Assembly: GCA_029938715.1 (NCBI GenBank)
Contig: JAOZUK010000003.1
Span: 8,925-72,924, forward strand
DNA length: 64,000 nt
Reading direction: 5' to 3'
DNA from: Bacteroidales bacterium
GTDB taxonomy: Bacteria; Bacteroidota; Bacteroidia; Bacteroidales; GCA-2748055
Below are positions 27,973 through 37,684 of the stretch, in pieces; position 1 is the stretch's first letter; every line of letters starts with the position of its first letter. The notes beneath the pieces were generated by a model. The model was given only the letters and a program-made list of their open reading frames with translations, made no database searches and was not told the DNA's origin. Position numbers and translations under genes: made by a program.

Positions 27973-29613
27973 ATGATAAAAGCATCACGGATTGTATGGA
28001 TATTTTTGCTCGTTTCAGTTGGGGTATCTGCACAGGATCAGGTTTTTACCAGGCAGGATACACTTAGGGGAAGCATCACCCCCGAGAGGGCCTGGTGGGA
28101 TCTGACCTATTACCATTTAAGCATAAAGGTGAATCCCAGTGATAGCAGCTTTGCCGGCAGTAATTTATTCGGATACCAGGTGACTGAACCAGGACAGATG
28201 ATGCAAATCGACCTCCAACCTCCAATGAAAATTACCAGAATTTCTCAGAACGGAATAGATCAGGAATTTATCAATGATGGGAATGCCTGGTTTGTCAAAT
28301 TGAAGGAGGCCCAGGAGCAAGGAGAGGTGAGGTATCTGCTGGTCGAATTTAGCGGAAATCCAAAGATAGCCGAACGGCCTCCCTGGGACGGAGGAGTAAG
28401 CTGGGAAAGGGACCGGAATGGAAATCCATTTGTGACCACGGCAAATCAGGGCGATGGAGCCAGTTTATGGTGGCCCTGTAAGGATCACTCTTACGATGAG
28501 CCTGATAGTATGCTGATCAGTATTACAGTTCCTGATCCCTTGATGAATGTTTCCAATGGCAGGCTGCGCAAGCATGAGCATCATAATAATGGGACCAATA
28601 CCTCCCACTGGTTTGTGTCAAATCCCATCAACAATTATGGGGTTAACATCAATGTGGGAGATTACATCCACTTCGGTGATATATATGAAGGCGAAAAAGG
28701 TAAGCTTGATTGTGACTACTGGGTTCTTCGTTACAATGAAGAGAAGGCTAAAGAACATTTCAAACAGGCTCACCTGACTCTTGAAGCTTTTGAATACTGG
28801 TTCGGCCCCTATCCCTTTTACGAAGATAGTTACAAACTGGTAGAGGTTTCTTATCCGGGGATGGAACATCAGAGTTCGGTGACCTATGGAAATGGATTCA
28901 AAAACGGATATGGGGGCAGGGATGTAAGCCGAACGGGGTATGGGATGAAGTTTGATTTTATTATAGTTCACGAGTCTGGCCATGAATGGTTTGCCAACAG
29001 CATAACAAATTGGGACGTAGCCGATATGTGGATCCATGAGAGTTTTATTGCCTATTCGGAGAATCTGTTTGTGGATTATTTCTGGGGGAAAGAGGCCAGT
29101 GCCGCATACTGCCGTGGAACCCGCCTGAATATTTCCAACGATCGTCCAATTATTGGCATTTATAATGTGAATTACGAGGGATCGGGCGATATGTATGCCA
29201 AAGGAGCCAATATGCTTCATACCCTAAGGCAAATTATCGACAACGACCAGCAATGGAGGCTAATTCTCAGGGGGCTAAATGAAGAGTTCTATCATCAGAC
29301 AGTAACAACAGAGCAGATTGAGAACTATATTAGTGAAAAAGCAGGACTCGATCTGCAAGCTTTTTTCAACCAATACCTTAGGGATACCCGAATACCTACA
29401 TTTGAATATGCACTGATTGATGGCAAAATGCGTTATCGTTGGGGCAATTGTGTAAAAGGATTCAACATGAAACTAAAGGTATATATCAATGGGCAGCCGC
29501 GCTGGATCGAGCCACTTCAACGCTGGCGGAAGTTGAGTCTCGATGAACCCATCCAGAAGGTTGACATCGATCCTGATTTTTATGTGGCCGTTTTTCTTCT
29601 ATCAGAAGTGTAA
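27973..29613 (+). CDS. M1-family zinc metallopeptidase
   Basis: HESGHEWFANSITNWDVADMWIHESF (HEXXH-x18-E); start moved to MIKASRIVWIFLL. Confidence 0.9.
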   Translation: MIKASRIVWIFLLVSVGVSAQDQVFTRQDTLRGSITPERAWWDLTYYHLSIKVNPSDSSFAGSNLFGYQVTEPGQMMQIDLQPPMKITRISQNGIDQEFINDGNAWFVKLKEAQEQGEVRYLLVEFSGNPKIAERPPWDGGVSWERDRNGNPFVTTANQGDGASLWWPCKDHSYDEPDSMLISITVPDPLMNVSNGRLRKHEHHNNGTNTSHWFVSNPINNYGVNINVGDYIHFGDIYEGEKGKLDCDYWVLRYNEEKAKEHFKQAHLTLEAFEYWFGPYPFYEDSYKLVEVSYPGMEHQSSVTYGNGFKNGYGGRDVSRTGYGMKFDFIIVHESGHEWFANSITNWDVADMWIHESFIAYSENLFVDYFWGKEASAAYCRGTRLNISNDRPIIGIYNVNYEGSGDMYAKGANMLHTLRQIIDNDQQWRLILRGLNEEFYHQTVTTEQIENYISEKAGLDLQAFFNQYLRDTRIPTFEYALIDGKMRYRWGNCVKGFNMKLKVYINGQPRWIEPLQRWRKLSLDEPIQKVDIDPDFYVAVFLLSEV

Positions 29614-29616
29614 ACC

Positions 29617-30477
29617 ATGGTTTTAAAGAAAATGAAAATTTCAGATATACATCACCATACTACCAAACCTGAACTATACGAAGAAGGAAACGCCATTATG
29701 TGGACAGACGAGCATATTTCAAAACAGTTGCTGCGTGTTCATCTAAACCCGGAGGTTGACCTGGCCAGTCGTAAAGCAGAAAGCATTAAACGTACAGTAG
29801 ATTGGATTCTATCCAATGTTGCAGGAAATCAACTCCAAATACTGGATTTAGGTTGTGGACCTGGCCTCTACTCTGAACAAATGGCTGAGAAAGGGCACCA
29901 TGTATCTGGAGTTGACTATTCTTGGAATTCCATTAATCATGCAAGAGAATCAGCCAAAAAGAAGAAACTAGATATCACCTATCTGAACGAAAATTATCTT
30001 AAGCTGGAGTTGGAAGAAAATTCCTTTGATCTGGTCATTCTGATTTTCACTGATTTTGGCCCACTGCTGCCCGACGAAAGAAAACAGCTTCTTGAAACAG
30101 TCAAAAAAGTCCTTAAACCTGGCGGAGTCTTTATATTTGATGTGTTAAATGATAAAAATATTGAAAATAAGGTCACTCCTAAAAGTTGGGAGACTTCAAA
30201 TCAGGGATTTTGGAAAAATGAATCCTATTTGGCCTTATCAGAATCGTATATCTATGAAGATGAAAAGGTGATCTTATATCAGCATCTCATACTGGATGAG
30301 CAGGACAATCTCCAAGTATATCGATTTTGGACTCATTGTTTCTCTCATTCAGATCTGAGCCATATACTCTATGATTACGGTTTTAATGAAATAACCTTTT
30401 CTGAGGATATTCTGCCAGTAGGGAGTTTATGGAGTGGTGACAATGTTACTTTTTGCAAAGCTGCAGTTAAAAAGTAA
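29617..30477 (+). CDS. Class I SAM-dependent methyltransferase
   Basis: ILDLGCGPGLYSEQMAEKGHHVSGVDYS; LKPGGVFIFDV. Confidence 0.88.
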   Translation: MVLKKMKISDIHHHTTKPELYEEGNAIMWTDEHISKQLLRVHLNPEVDLASRKAESIKRTVDWILSNVAGNQLQILDLGCGPGLYSEQMAEKGHHVSGVDYSWNSINHARESAKKKKLDITYLNENYLKLELEENSFDLVILIFTDFGPLLPDERKQLLETVKKVLKPGGVFIFDVLNDKNIENKVTPKSWETSNQGFWKNESYLALSESYIYEDEKVILYQHLILDEQDNLQVYRFWTHCFSHSDLSHILYDYGFNEITFSEDILPVGSLWSGDNVTFCKAAVKK

Positions 30478-30510
30478 TCAACTGACGTTCAGAAAAACAG
30501 GACCCGTCTC

Positions 30511-31938
30511 ATGAAAATAACTAAACCTGCTTTCATCCTGATAATCTGCGTTGCAGCCTTAAGCTGCCAGTCTCGCAGAGATCAGGTAATAGAAAGGCCC
30601 AACATTTTGTTTATCATTGCCGATGATTTAGCCGACCGCCTGGCCTGCTATGGTGATTCAGTCGCCGTTACACCTCACCTGGATAAGCTGGCAGCAAGAG
30701 GTGTTCTTTTTGCCAATAACTTTTGTCAGTACCCAACCTGCGGCCCTAGCAGGGCTTCTCTGTTTTCAGGATTGTACCCCTTTGAAAGCGGCTATACACA
30801 TAATAGCCCAGGTACATTCAATGAACACCTTCCGGATTTGGTATCCTTACCCAGGTTATTTCGCGAGAATGGATATTACACTGCCCGCGTGGGGAAAATA
30901 TTTCATATGGGCATACCTGGTGGGATTGGAGGTCCGGGAACTGATGATACTTTAGCCTGGGATCTGGCCGTAAACAATAGTGGATATGATGCAGACCTGG
31001 AAGTCTGGGAAAATGCAATTCATGTCGGAGATGAAACAGGCCCCGGTGTTCGGGTCGTATATGATGCTCCCCAGATCGAAGACTCTGAAATGGCAGATGG
31101 CCAGGGATTGGAAGCTGCAATTCAAATATTGAAAGAGAATAACTCAAAGAAAACGGGAAAACCATTCTTTCTGGCTTATGGGATGTATCGTCCCCACCCT
31201 CCCATGATTGTTCCTGAAAAACACTGGGAAGCCATCAAGATATCCAAATACAAAATTCCCTATGTGCCGGAAAACGACAGGGAGGATATCCCTGAAATAA
31301 ACTTTCATTTGAAAGGAGCCGGGTTTAACTTTATTCCAAACGCCCAGGGTATTCAATATGCGCATGCCTATTATGCTGCCATTCATTTTGTGGATGAACT
31401 GGCCGGAAAACTGATCAGCGAACTGGAAAAGGAAGGATTAGCAGAAAACACGGTTATTGTTTTCACCGGCGATCAGGGATTTCATCTGGGTGAACATGGG
31501 CATTGGCACAAATCGACCATGTTTGAGGAGGCTTGCCGGGTACCTTTGATAATAGTTGATCCGCGGCAAAAGGAAAAAGGTGAAAAGTGTACCAATCTGA
31601 CCGGTTTAATCGATATCTATCCAACATTGTGTGACCTGGTTGGGATTGAACCTCCCCATCAACTTTCAGGATTAAGTTTAGTACCTCAGTTAAACAATGT
31701 TGAAGTTCCCGGTAAAAAGTATGAATTTACAATGGGATCGCCATTGGGCTACGGAATCCGAACTTCGTCGCATCGATATACGGAGTGGAGAAAAGATAAT
31801 ATTAATGCCGATTATTCGATGCTGTATGACCTGGAAAATGATCCGGATGAATTTGAAAACCTGGCAGGTAATCCTGAATACAGCGATGTAATTAAAGAGC
31901 TACATGGAATACTAGATTCAATGAAATTTTCAAAGTAG
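30511..31938 (+). CDS. Sulfatase (S1, Cys-type CGPSR; iduronate-2-sulfatase-like)
   Basis: PNILFIIADDLADRLACYGD, PTCGPSRASLFSG, FTGDQGFHLGEHGHWHKSTMFEEACRVPLI. Confidence 0.92.
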   Translation: MKITKPAFILIICVAALSCQSRRDQVIERPNILFIIADDLADRLACYGDSVAVTPHLDKLAARGVLFANNFCQYPTCGPSRASLFSGLYPFESGYTHNSPGTFNEHLPDLVSLPRLFRENGYYTARVGKIFHMGIPGGIGGPGTDDTLAWDLAVNNSGYDADLEVWENAIHVGDETGPGVRVVYDAPQIEDSEMADGQGLEAAIQILKENNSKKTGKPFFLAYGMYRPHPPMIVPEKHWEAIKISKYKIPYVPENDREDIPEINFHLKGAGFNFIPNAQGIQYAHAYYAAIHFVDELAGKLISELEKEGLAENTVIVFTGDQGFHLGEHGHWHKSTMFEEACRVPLIIVDPRQKEKGEKCTNLTGLIDIYPTLCDLVGIEPPHQLSGLSLVPQLNNVEVPGKKYEFTMGSPLGYGIRTSSHRYTEWRKDNINADYSMLYDLENDPDEFENLAGNPEYSDVIKELHGILDSMKFSK

Positions 31939-31963
31939 TATTGGAATCTCTAAATCAGCAACT

Positions 31964-32899
31964 ATGAAAAGAAGAAACTTTATTCGAACCGTGGTAGCCG
32001 GGGCAGCTGCACTCCAGGTAGCCCCATTCACGTTGAGTGGACAGGGAAGAGGCGCGGCTTCAGTAAGGCTGGGGGGGCCACTGTTTGATTCCTATGAGGG
32101 TCCGGATGAGTGGATCGTCCTGCTGAAGAAAGCCGGATACAGGGCGGCTTATTGTCCGGTTAAACCCGGTACAAATGAATCTTTAATTAGGGCATATGAA
32201 GCAGCTGCCAGGAAACATGATGTGGTCATTTCCGAAGTGGGAGCCTGGAGTAATCCCATCTCTCTTGATCAGTCTGAAGCAGACCAGGCCATTGAAAAGT
32301 GTGTCAAAGGTCTTCAGCTGGCCGATCAGATCGGTGCCAGGTGCTGTGTGAATGTGAGTGGATCCAGGAATCCTGACTACTGGGCCGGACCGCATAAGGA
32401 TAACTTCACTGAAGAGGTCTTCGATCAGGTGGTGGAAACCACCCGGAAGATTATTGATGAGGTGAAACCAACCCGCTCTTTTTTTGCGCTTGAAGCCATG
32501 CCCTGGGCATTCCCCGATTCCACAGATACCTATCTTCAATTGATCGATGCCATTGAACGTCCACAATTTGGGGTACACCTGGATCCGGTCAATATGATCA
32601 CCTCTCCCCGTGACTATTTTAACAATGGAAAACTGATCAAGGATATGTTTGCCAGGCTCGGGCCCAATATCAAAAGCTGTCACGCCAAGGATATTACCCT
32701 AAGGGAAGATAACTATATTCCCCAGTTGGATGAGGTGAGGGCCGGACTGGGAAAGCTGGATTATGCTGTTTATTTGAAAGAATTAGCGAAATTTGACAAC
32801 GTTCCGCTGATGATGGAGCATTTGCAGAGTGCGGAGGAGTATGAATTGGCGGCTGACCATATCAGGTCGGTTGGGAGTGCCAACCAGATCACTTTTTAA
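31964..32899 (+). CDS. Sugar phosphate isomerase/epimerase-like TIM barrel, Tat-type signal
   Basis: RRNFIRTVVAGAAALQ signal; FALEAMPWAFPDS, GVHLDPVNM, KSCHAKDI. Confidence 0.82.
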   Translation: MKRRNFIRTVVAGAAALQVAPFTLSGQGRGAASVRLGGPLFDSYEGPDEWIVLLKKAGYRAAYCPVKPGTNESLIRAYEAAARKHDVVISEVGAWSNPISLDQSEADQAIEKCVKGLQLADQIGARCCVNVSGSRNPDYWAGPHKDNFTEEVFDQVVETTRKIIDEVKPTRSFFALEAMPWAFPDSTDTYLQLIDAIERPQFGVHLDPVNMITSPRDYFNNGKLIKDMFARLGPNIKSCHAKDITLREDNYIPQLDEVRAGLGKLDYAVYLKELAKFDNVPLMMEHLQSAEEYELAADHIRSVGSANQITF

Positions 32900-32934
32900 C
32901 AGAAAACAATTTATCACCATAAACTACAAACCCT

Positions 32935-34188
32935 ATGAATCAAGAGAAGTCCATTTCATTAAAGCGAAAACCATCGGTTATTATCTCATCCATAATGCTG
33001 TCGCTATTTATATTTTCCTGTGGCGGGCCTTCGGGTAACTCAACAAAAATTGACATTGAAGAGATCGGGCAACAGCTGTTGGTTTTGGATGACAATGTGC
33101 AGAAGGAGATTGCAAAATCTCCCCTGGACGCCAGGGGAGAGGAGAAGATTGTTCCCCGTACGATCAATGATGATGGATCACTTAGAGTGGTAGCGGGTCA
33201 TGACTGGACAAGCGGATTTTACCCAGGGATTATGTGGTATATGTACGAGCTAACCGGTGATCCGGAATGGAAGGGTAAGGCTGTACGGTATACCAGCAAA
33301 TTAACAAAGGAGATGTACAATGGCAGCAATCATGATGTGGGGTTCAGAATGTATTGCAGTTTTGGAAACGGACTTCGCCTGATTGAGGATGAAATCTATG
33401 TTCCTGTACTGGTGCAATCTGCCAAGACGTTGATTGCCCGCTATTCTGAGACCGTGCGAAGCATCAAGTCCTGGGACTTTAATGAAGAAGTCTGGCAGTT
33501 CCCTGTGATTGTGGATAACATGATGAACCTGGAGTTGCTCTTCTGGGCCTCGGAAGAGACGGGTGATCCGATCTATCGGGACATCGCCATTCAACATGCA
33601 TTGACCACCAAGAAGAATCACTACAGATCCGATTACAGCTCGGTTCACGTGGTGGATTACGACACCATCACCGGGGCTGTAAGGCAAAAGAACACCCATC
33701 AGGGATATGCAGACGAATCTTCCTGGGCGCGGGGACAGGCATGGGGACTATATGGATTTACTATGACCTACAGGTGTACAAAGGATAAGCAATTCCTGGA
33801 ACAGGCTGAGAAGATTGCCGGGTTTTTGCTAAATCATCCAAGACTTCCTGAAGATCTGGTTCCCTACTGGGATTTTGATGCTCCGGGAATCCCCAATGAG
33901 GAGCGGGATGTATCTGCTGCAGCAATTATTGCCTCTGCGCTTTATGAACTGAGCACTTACACCGAAAACGGAGGCGAATTAAAAGAGAAGGCAGATCAGA
34001 TTCTTGAAAGCCTGGGCTCTGTATATGCTTCACCTGCAGGTGAGAATTATGGATTTATCCTCGCTCATTCGGTGGGCAATAAACATGGCAACTCGGAAGT
34101 GGATGTCCCCCTGAATTATGCTGATTATTACTTCCTGGAAGCGCTTGTGAGACAGGAAAGATTAGCCAACAACAAACCTGTAGTTTAA
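32935..34188 (+). CDS. Unsaturated glucuronyl hydrolase-like (GH88), lipoprotein
   Basis: DWTSGFYPGIMWYMYELTGD, SSWARGQAWGLYGFTMTYR, lipobox FIFSC. Confidence 0.88.
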   Translation: MNQEKSISLKRKPSVIISSIMLSLFIFSCGGPSGNSTKIDIEEIGQQLLVLDDNVQKEIAKSPLDARGEEKIVPRTINDDGSLRVVAGHDWTSGFYPGIMWYMYELTGDPEWKGKAVRYTSKLTKEMYNGSNHDVGFRMYCSFGNGLRLIEDEIYVPVLVQSAKTLIARYSETVRSIKSWDFNEEVWQFPVIVDNMMNLELLFWASEETGDPIYRDIAIQHALTTKKNHYRSDYSSVHVVDYDTITGAVRQKNTHQGYADESSWARGQAWGLYGFTMTYRCTKDKQFLEQAEKIAGFLLNHPRLPEDLVPYWDFDAPGIPNEERDVSAAAIIASALYELSTYTENGGELKEKADQILESLGSVYASPAGENYGFILAHSVGNKHGNSEVDVPLNYADYYFLEALVRQERLANNKPVV

Positions 34189-34711
34189 AATCATCCACAT
34201 CCCGCTTTCCACATCGCCATTGGCAAACAGAAGAAAACGTAAGAGCCAGGCCCCTGCTCCCACGAAAAGAACCCACTTCAGTCCGAATCGGATCAGGAAT
34301 AGAGGAAGGATCAGCATAAAGAGGTATATCCAAGCCACCCGATTACATTGTTGGCGGCGATCCAGCCAATGGTACCCAGCACCCTCACCCCGGGGAACTG
34401 CTTGCCGGGATCTTCCATCTGGTGAAATGAAAGCGAAGTGGACAATGCCATAGTGGGTGCATGGCTCCCAGTACTCTTTCGGTGGCAAAAAACTTATCGG
34501 CAATCAAACCCACAAAGAACGGAGATATCATGGCTGCGATTGCAAAGGTGCCATAACACAATCCGATCTGGGTAGCGGTAAAGCCCAATCCTTCCCCCAG
34601 GTAGGTATTCAGGGTTACATACCAGGTTCCCCAAATAAAATACTGCAGGAACATAAGGGTGGATAGTTGCAATCTGGTTTTGAGGCCCATGGTGGAAAAG
34701 ATTTTCTTCAA
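34180..34711 (-). pseudogene. Decayed MFS nucleoside:H+ symporter-like gene (NupG/XapB-type) with internal deletions and frameshifts
   Basis: Three blocks in different frames: LKTRLQLSTLMFLQYFIWGTWYVTLNTYLGEGLGFTATQIGLCYGTFAIAAMISPFFVGLIADKFFATERVLGAMH (34711-34457); SLSFHQMEDPGKQFPGVRVLGTIGWIAANNVIGWLG (~34436-34332); LFMLILPLFLIRFGLKWVLFVGAGAWLLRFLLFANGDVESGMWMIL (~34330-34180). Confidence 0.85.
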
Positions 34712-34789
34712 GATAAAAAAAATCCAGAATAGCGTGCAAGTGCATTAAACCTCGCAGTGGCCTTATAGTCCAATTTCCAAAGCTCGACC

Positions 34790-35315
34790 ATGTTAAAACA
34801 ACAACTCTCCTTTCTGATTGCTATCCTGTTTAACTGTTCCCTCTTTTCCCAAACCATTCCCTATGCCATTGTGGATACAGATGTGACCGATTTCTATGGT
34901 GATGATGAACTGATCACCGATCCCTTTATTGATACCAGGTACTTTGATCAACCGCTGGGGGATCCTGACCTGGGTGAGCGGGAGATTGATGCCCAGATCC
35001 ATGTATTTCAGAATGGTCAGAGGAAATTCCGATTATGGGAAGAATAATTTTGAGGACCACAGCAACGGAACCATCAGTGACCATGCCACCGGTTTGATGT
35101 GGCAGCAGTCTGATGATGGCCAGATGCGGGATTGGGAGAGTGCCCTTTCCTATGCTGAAAACCTTGAACTGGGCGGCTTTGATAACTGGCGACTTCCCAA
35201 TGCAAAGGAGCTACAGAGCGTTTTGGATTACACCCGTTCCCCACAATCCACGGGAAGGTTTTACCGTATGAATGGAAACTATTTGACTCAAGCGGGAGGA
35301 TGCTCCAAAGGGTGA
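34790..35315 (+). pseudogene. Decayed DUF1566 (Lcl-domain) protein gene
   Basis: Signal peptide + YAIVDTDVTDFYGDDELITDPFIDTRYFDQPLGDPDLGEREIDAQ in one frame, then MYFRMVRGNSDYGKNNFEDHSNGTISDHATGLMWQQSDDGQMRDWESALSYAENLELGGFDNWRLPNAKELQSVLDYTRSPQST in another. Confidence 0.8.
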
Positions 35316-35427
35316 GCTGCCCTATTGTTAACAACATGCCCATAGACCTCAGTAATCATTCTCAGGAGGTATACTATATTTGCCTGGTTTCTGAAAAGGA
35401 ATCTACCACGTTAAAAATAATTAAACA

Positions 35428-37656
35428 ATGAATGTATATACCCGTTTCTTACTCTCTCTGATTCTTATTTCAGGATCTCTATCCACTGCAATTCTTGCAC
35501 AGGATCTTTTTGATCCTGCCTCAATTTCAGAAATAGAGATCGACTTTTATAAAGCCAACTGGGATGAGATCCTGGATGCTTATATGGCCATGGATAGTGA
35601 TGAAAGAATCCTTGCGGATGTGACCATCAATGGGGTGGTATATGACAGTGTAGGTGTAAGGTACAAAGGCAACTCTTCCTACAGACCCAACCAGGCAAAG
35701 AATCCGCTGAATATCAAATTGAATTATATAAAGAACCACGATTACCAGGGATATTATACCCTGAAATTGTCCAACGGTTTTAAGGATCCCAGTTTTGTAA
35801 GGGAGGTGCTGGCCCTGGAGATTGCCAGGAAATACATGCCTGCCGCACGGGCGGGGTACGCCAATGTGACTATTAATGGCACCTACACGGGCCTTTACAC
35901 CAATGTTCAGTCCGTCAACGACCAATTTACCAATGAACACTACTACAGTGAAGACCGTCCCTTCTTTGAGGGAGCCGGAGATGGTCCTTCACCCGAAGGT
36001 TGTTCTAACATCATTTGGGATTACCTGGGGAACGATTCCACTCAGTGTTATCCCTACTATTATGACTCAAAATCTGGGGACCATTACTCCTACCTGATCA
36101 ATTTTCTGGATGTTTTTAATCACAGCCCCGATGACCTTGAGCAGGTCTATAATGTGGACCGGCACCTATGGGCCATGGCCTATGACATTGCGCTGGTGAA
36201 TCTGGATGCACCCATCAGCATGCCTCATAACTTCTATTTATATCAAGATGGAACGGATCGCTTTAACTATATCAAGTGGGATCTGAACGAGTGTTTTGGT
36301 GTATTCCAGCGACTAGGGGGCACCCAACTGGATCTGACCCAGATGCAGCAGCTGGATCCATTCACCAATAACGATCTCCAGACTCCCATTCTTTACAAAG
36401 TATGGCAAAACGAGCGATGGAAGAAGATGTACCTGGCTCATATGATGACCCTGATGGAAGAGAATATAGGGAACAATTGGTACCTGGACAGGGCAGAAAA
36501 GCTGCAGCAGGGAATTGATGAAGCCATCCGGAATGATCCCAATAAATTTTTCACCTATGAAGAAACTATCGACAATTTGAATAACTCCGTAAGACTGTCC
36601 GTGGGAATCAGCCAGCTGATGGCTGCAAGGAACACCTATCTGAATGGGACCACCTATTTCCAGCTATCCCAACCTTCAATTTCAGAGATCACTCATGATC
36701 CGCAGTCAATAGTACCCAATTCGGATGTGACCATTCTGGCCAATATCTCCAATGCAAGTTATGCCTGTCTGGGATACCGCGCCAAGTCCGACAGTGAGTT
36801 TGAGAAAATTGAAATGTTTGACGACGGAGCCCATAACGATGGGGCTTCCGGTGATGGAAACTGGGGTGCTACCCTTCCTCTGGAAGGCACTACCCTTGAA
36901 TATTACATCTATGCAGAAAATGAGGAGGCTGGTGTTTTTTCTCCCGCCAGGGCCGAGTATGAGTTCCATACATTGGCCACCTATGGCGATGTGGTCATCA
37001 ACGAATTTATGGCTTCAAATGACCTTACTGCTTCAGATGAGGAGGGTGAATTCGACGATTGGATCGAATTGTATAACAATACAGAGAATGAAATTTCACT
37101 CCTTGGCTATTACCTTTCTGATAAACTGGATGAGCCGGGTAAGTGGCAATTTTCGGATACGACCATTGAGGCTGGCGGATACCTGATTATCTGGGCCGAT
37201 AAAGATACACTTCAAAAAGGGCTTCATGCCAACTTTAAGCTCTCGGCATCAGGTGAGGATCTGATCCTTTCAAATCGGGATGGCGATTTGGTGGACCAGG
37301 TCACCTTTTATTTGCAGACCACAGATGTATCCACCGGAAGAAATCCCAATGGTACCGGCATCTTTATGGCCATGGAATCCACCTTTGCAGCAGAAAATAG
37401 TTCCATCATTGCATATGTAGATGATCAGATCCGGAAGCCTGAACTGTTGCTCTACCCCAATCCTGCCAATGATCTGCTTACCATTGAAGTGGGAGACGAA
37501 GAGGTTCATTCTATATCTCTGTATAATATTTTTGGACAGCTTCAGAGGCAGTGGCAAATGGGAGGCACCGAAACCATTGATATCACCTCCCTGAGTCCGG
37601 GTATCTATATCATTAATGTGGATGGATTGTCGACCCGTAAGTTCATAAAAAGATAA
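35428..37656 (+). CDS. CotH-kinase family protein with lamin-tail domain and T9SS sorting tail
   Basis: CotH-like SIRYKGNSS-type region (VGVRYKGNSSYRPNQAKNPLNIKLN), VINEFMASNDLTASDEEGEFDDWIELYNNTENEISLLGYYLSD (LTD), C-terminal LLYPNPANDLLTIE...GIYIINVDGLSTRKFIKR. Confidence 0.9.
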   Translation: MNVYTRFLLSLILISGSLSTAILAQDLFDPASISEIEIDFYKANWDEILDAYMAMDSDERILADVTINGVVYDSVGVRYKGNSSYRPNQAKNPLNIKLNYIKNHDYQGYYTLKLSNGFKDPSFVREVLALEIARKYMPAARAGYANVTINGTYTGLYTNVQSVNDQFTNEHYYSEDRPFFEGAGDGPSPEGCSNIIWDYLGNDSTQCYPYYYDSKSGDHYSYLINFLDVFNHSPDDLEQVYNVDRHLWAMAYDIALVNLDAPISMPHNFYLYQDGTDRFNYIKWDLNECFGVFQRLGGTQLDLTQMQQLDPFTNNDLQTPILYKVWQNERWKKMYLAHMMTLMEENIGNNWYLDRAEKLQQGIDEAIRNDPNKFFTYEETIDNLNNSVRLSVGISQLMAARNTYLNGTTYFQLSQPSISEITHDPQSIVPNSDVTILANISNASYACLGYRAKSDSEFEKIEMFDDGAHNDGASGDGNWGATLPLEGTTLEYYIYAENEEAGVFSPARAEYEFHTLATYGDVVINEFMASNDLTASDEEGEFDDWIELYNNTENEISLLGYYLSDKLDEPGKWQFSDTTIEAGGYLIIWADKDTLQKGLHANFKLSASGEDLILSNRDGDLVDQVTFYLQTTDVSTGRNPNGTGIFMAMESTFAAENSSIIAYVDDQIRKPELLLYPNPANDLLTIEVGDEEVHSISLYNIFGQLQRQWQMGGTETIDITSLSPGIYIINVDGLSTRKFIKR

Positions 37657-37684
37657 AATATCTTTAAGTTGCATATTTTTAGGT

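Noticed and set aside
27973-30477. M1 peptidase plus methyltransferase as a dedicated modification system
   Set aside because: Adjacent but with no further partners or coupling evidence; both look like ordinary family members.
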